DNA of 7,285 nt, from positions 1 through 7,285 of the forward strand of contig JALOMZ010000084.1 in assembly GCA_025455205.1 (NCBI GenBank), in the 5' to 3' direction. The position numbers were made by a program, and so were the translations under genes. Position 1 is the first letter of the stretch. The number at the start of each line of letters is the position of its first letter. This DNA is from Chitinophagaceae bacterium (GTDB lineage Bacteria; Bacteroidota; Bacteroidia; Chitinophagales; Chitinophagaceae). Shown piece after piece: positions 6,460-7,285 of the stretch. The notes beneath the pieces are model-generated. The model made no database searches. It saw nothing but the letters and a program-made list of their open reading frames with translations, and had not been told where the DNA came from.

Positions 6460-7285
6460 ATGTTCAACCGTCTGAAGGAAAAATGGAAGGTTACCGGCTG
6501 GGAACTGACCCTCATTCTGGGCACTTTTGCCCTTGGCGGCAGCCTATGTGGCTATCTCACCCGGCAGCTGATCACGCCCCTGGGCATTGAAAATGCCTTT
6601 CTGTATGGCACCCTCTATTTTGTATTCCTCACCCTGCTGTGGCCCTTCTGCGTATTGATGATCAGTATCCCGCTCGGGCAATTCCGCTTCTTCCGCAACT
6701 ACCTGAAGAAGATGGGATTGCGCCTGGGCTTTGGTAATGGTAAAGATGCCGCCCCACAGCCCGTCCATGCCAAAAAACGCCTGGCCATCTTTGCCAGCGG
6801 CTCCGGCAGCAATGCCCGCAAAATGATGGAACGCTTCCAAAACCATCCCTCTGTGGAAGTAAGCCTGCTGGTAAGCAACAAGCCCGGCGCCGGGGCCCTG
6901 CACCATGCCGCAGACTTCGGCATTTCCACCCTCATCATTGAAAAGGAACGCTTCTTCCGCGGCGATGCCTATGTGCCCGACCTGCAGGCCCTGGGTATAG
7001 ATTATATCATCCTGGCCGGCTTCCTGTGGAAAGTGCCCTCCCAACTGATTGCCGCCTATCCGCAGCGCATCGTAAACATACATCCTGCCCTGTTGCCCAA
7101 ATATGGGGGCAAGGGTATGTATGGCAAGTTTGTGCACGAAGCCGTGATCGATGCGGGCGAATCGCACAGCGGCATCACCATACATTATGTGGATGAGCAA
7201 TACGATCACGGCGCCACCATCTTCCAGGCTACCTGCCCGGTGCTGCCCGATGACACCCCCGACAGCCTGGCCGCGCGGATCCATG
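6460..7285 (+). CDS. purN: Fusion of a two-helix membrane domain (DUF6787-like) with phosphoribosylglycinamide formyltransferase PurN, 3' end beyond right edge
   Basis: The ATG at 6460 opens a frame of 275 complete codons with no stop before the edge. Residues 1-90 form a small membrane domain with helices at about 15-37 and 47-71, followed by GQFRFFRNYLKKMG, the kind of text seen in Bacteroidota DUF6787 proteins. A short polar linker (91-105) joins it to a GART domain starting at KKRLAIFASGSGSNARK. That domain has the phosphate-binding GSGSN loop (114-118), the NIHPALLPKY motif with Asn206 and His208, and Asp249, matching Escherichia coli PurN Asn106, His108 and Asp144. GART transfers a formyl group from 10-formyltetrahydrofolate to glycinamide ribonucleotide in purine synthesis. 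The GGKGMYGKFVHEAV segment, about five residues longer than in E. coli, is typical of Bacteroidota PurN. Perhaps 20-30 C-terminal residues are missing. Both helices and the enzyme are in one uninterrupted frame, so the enzyme would be tethered at the membrane, presumably facing the cytoplasm. Confidence 0.9.
   Translation, partial: MFNRLKEKWKVTGWELTLILGTFALGGSLCGYLTRQLITPLGIENAFLYGTLYFVFLTLLWPFCVLMISIPLGQFRFFRNYLKKMGLRLGFGNGKDAAPQPVHAKKRLAIFASGSGSNARKMMERFQNHPSVEVSLLVSNKPGAGALHHAADFGISTLIIEKERFFRGDAYVPDLQALGIDYIILAGFLWKVPSQLIAAYPQRIVNIHPALLPKYGGKGMYGKFVHEAVIDAGESHSGITIHYVDEQYDHGATIFQATCPVLPDDTPDSLAARIH

Noticed and set aside
6544..7284. 246-codon minus-strand open frame opposite the PurN fusion
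   Set aside because: It is the shadow of the plus-strand gene, which has all PurN catalytic motifs; the antisense product has no recognisable features.

Overview
The window looks like a moderately GC-rich member of the Bacteroidota, most likely from the Chitinophagaceae or a close relative. The signs are an alternative complex III (ACIII) gene cluster of the Bacteroidota type, with an extended-Tat ActB and an ActA carrying an extra N-terminal cytochrome domain. Others are the lack of clear Shine-Dalgarno sequences before most starts, a TAnnTTTG-type -7 promoter element upstream of actA, and a Bacteroidota-style PurN. The genus assignment is inference.

Left part, minus strand, reading right to left: actA (5280-4045), actB (3927-787) and the first 214 codons of actC (644 to the left edge). 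They encode a membrane-anchored hexaheme cytochrome c, a large Tat-targeted iron-sulfur protein whose first half is molybdopterin-oxidoreductase-like, and an NrfD-type quinol-binding membrane protein. Together they form the core of the menaquinol:electron acceptor oxidoreductase that replaces the bc1 complex. ActC would oxidise menaquinol, ActB would carry electrons through its Fe-S clusters, and ActA would carry them through its hemes to a terminal oxidase. The rest of the operon (actD, actE, actF and usually cytochrome oxidase genes) would be expected beyond the left edge. Spacers of 117 and 142 bases separate the three genes. The first contains a 16-bp tandem repeat just upstream of actB.

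Middle, 5281-5624: a 344-base divergent intergenic region with no convincing gene. On the actA side it holds an exact TATTTTTG -7 promoter element next to a perfect TGACGTCA palindrome and a second dyad.

Right part, plus strand: a four-helix membrane protein of the bestrophin-like/DUF4239 type (5625-6407). After 52 bases comes an open reading frame that runs off the right edge (6460-7285). It fuses a short two-helix membrane domain, resembling the Bacteroidota DUF6787 type, to a phosphoribosylglycinamide formyltransferase (PurN) with its catalytic Asn, His and Asp in place.

I see no mobile element, CRISPR array, tRNA or rRNA. Nothing here is clearly a new defence or biosynthetic system. The most unusual items are the membrane-anchored PurN fusion, the sixth heme domain on ActA, and the operator-like dyads in front of actA.
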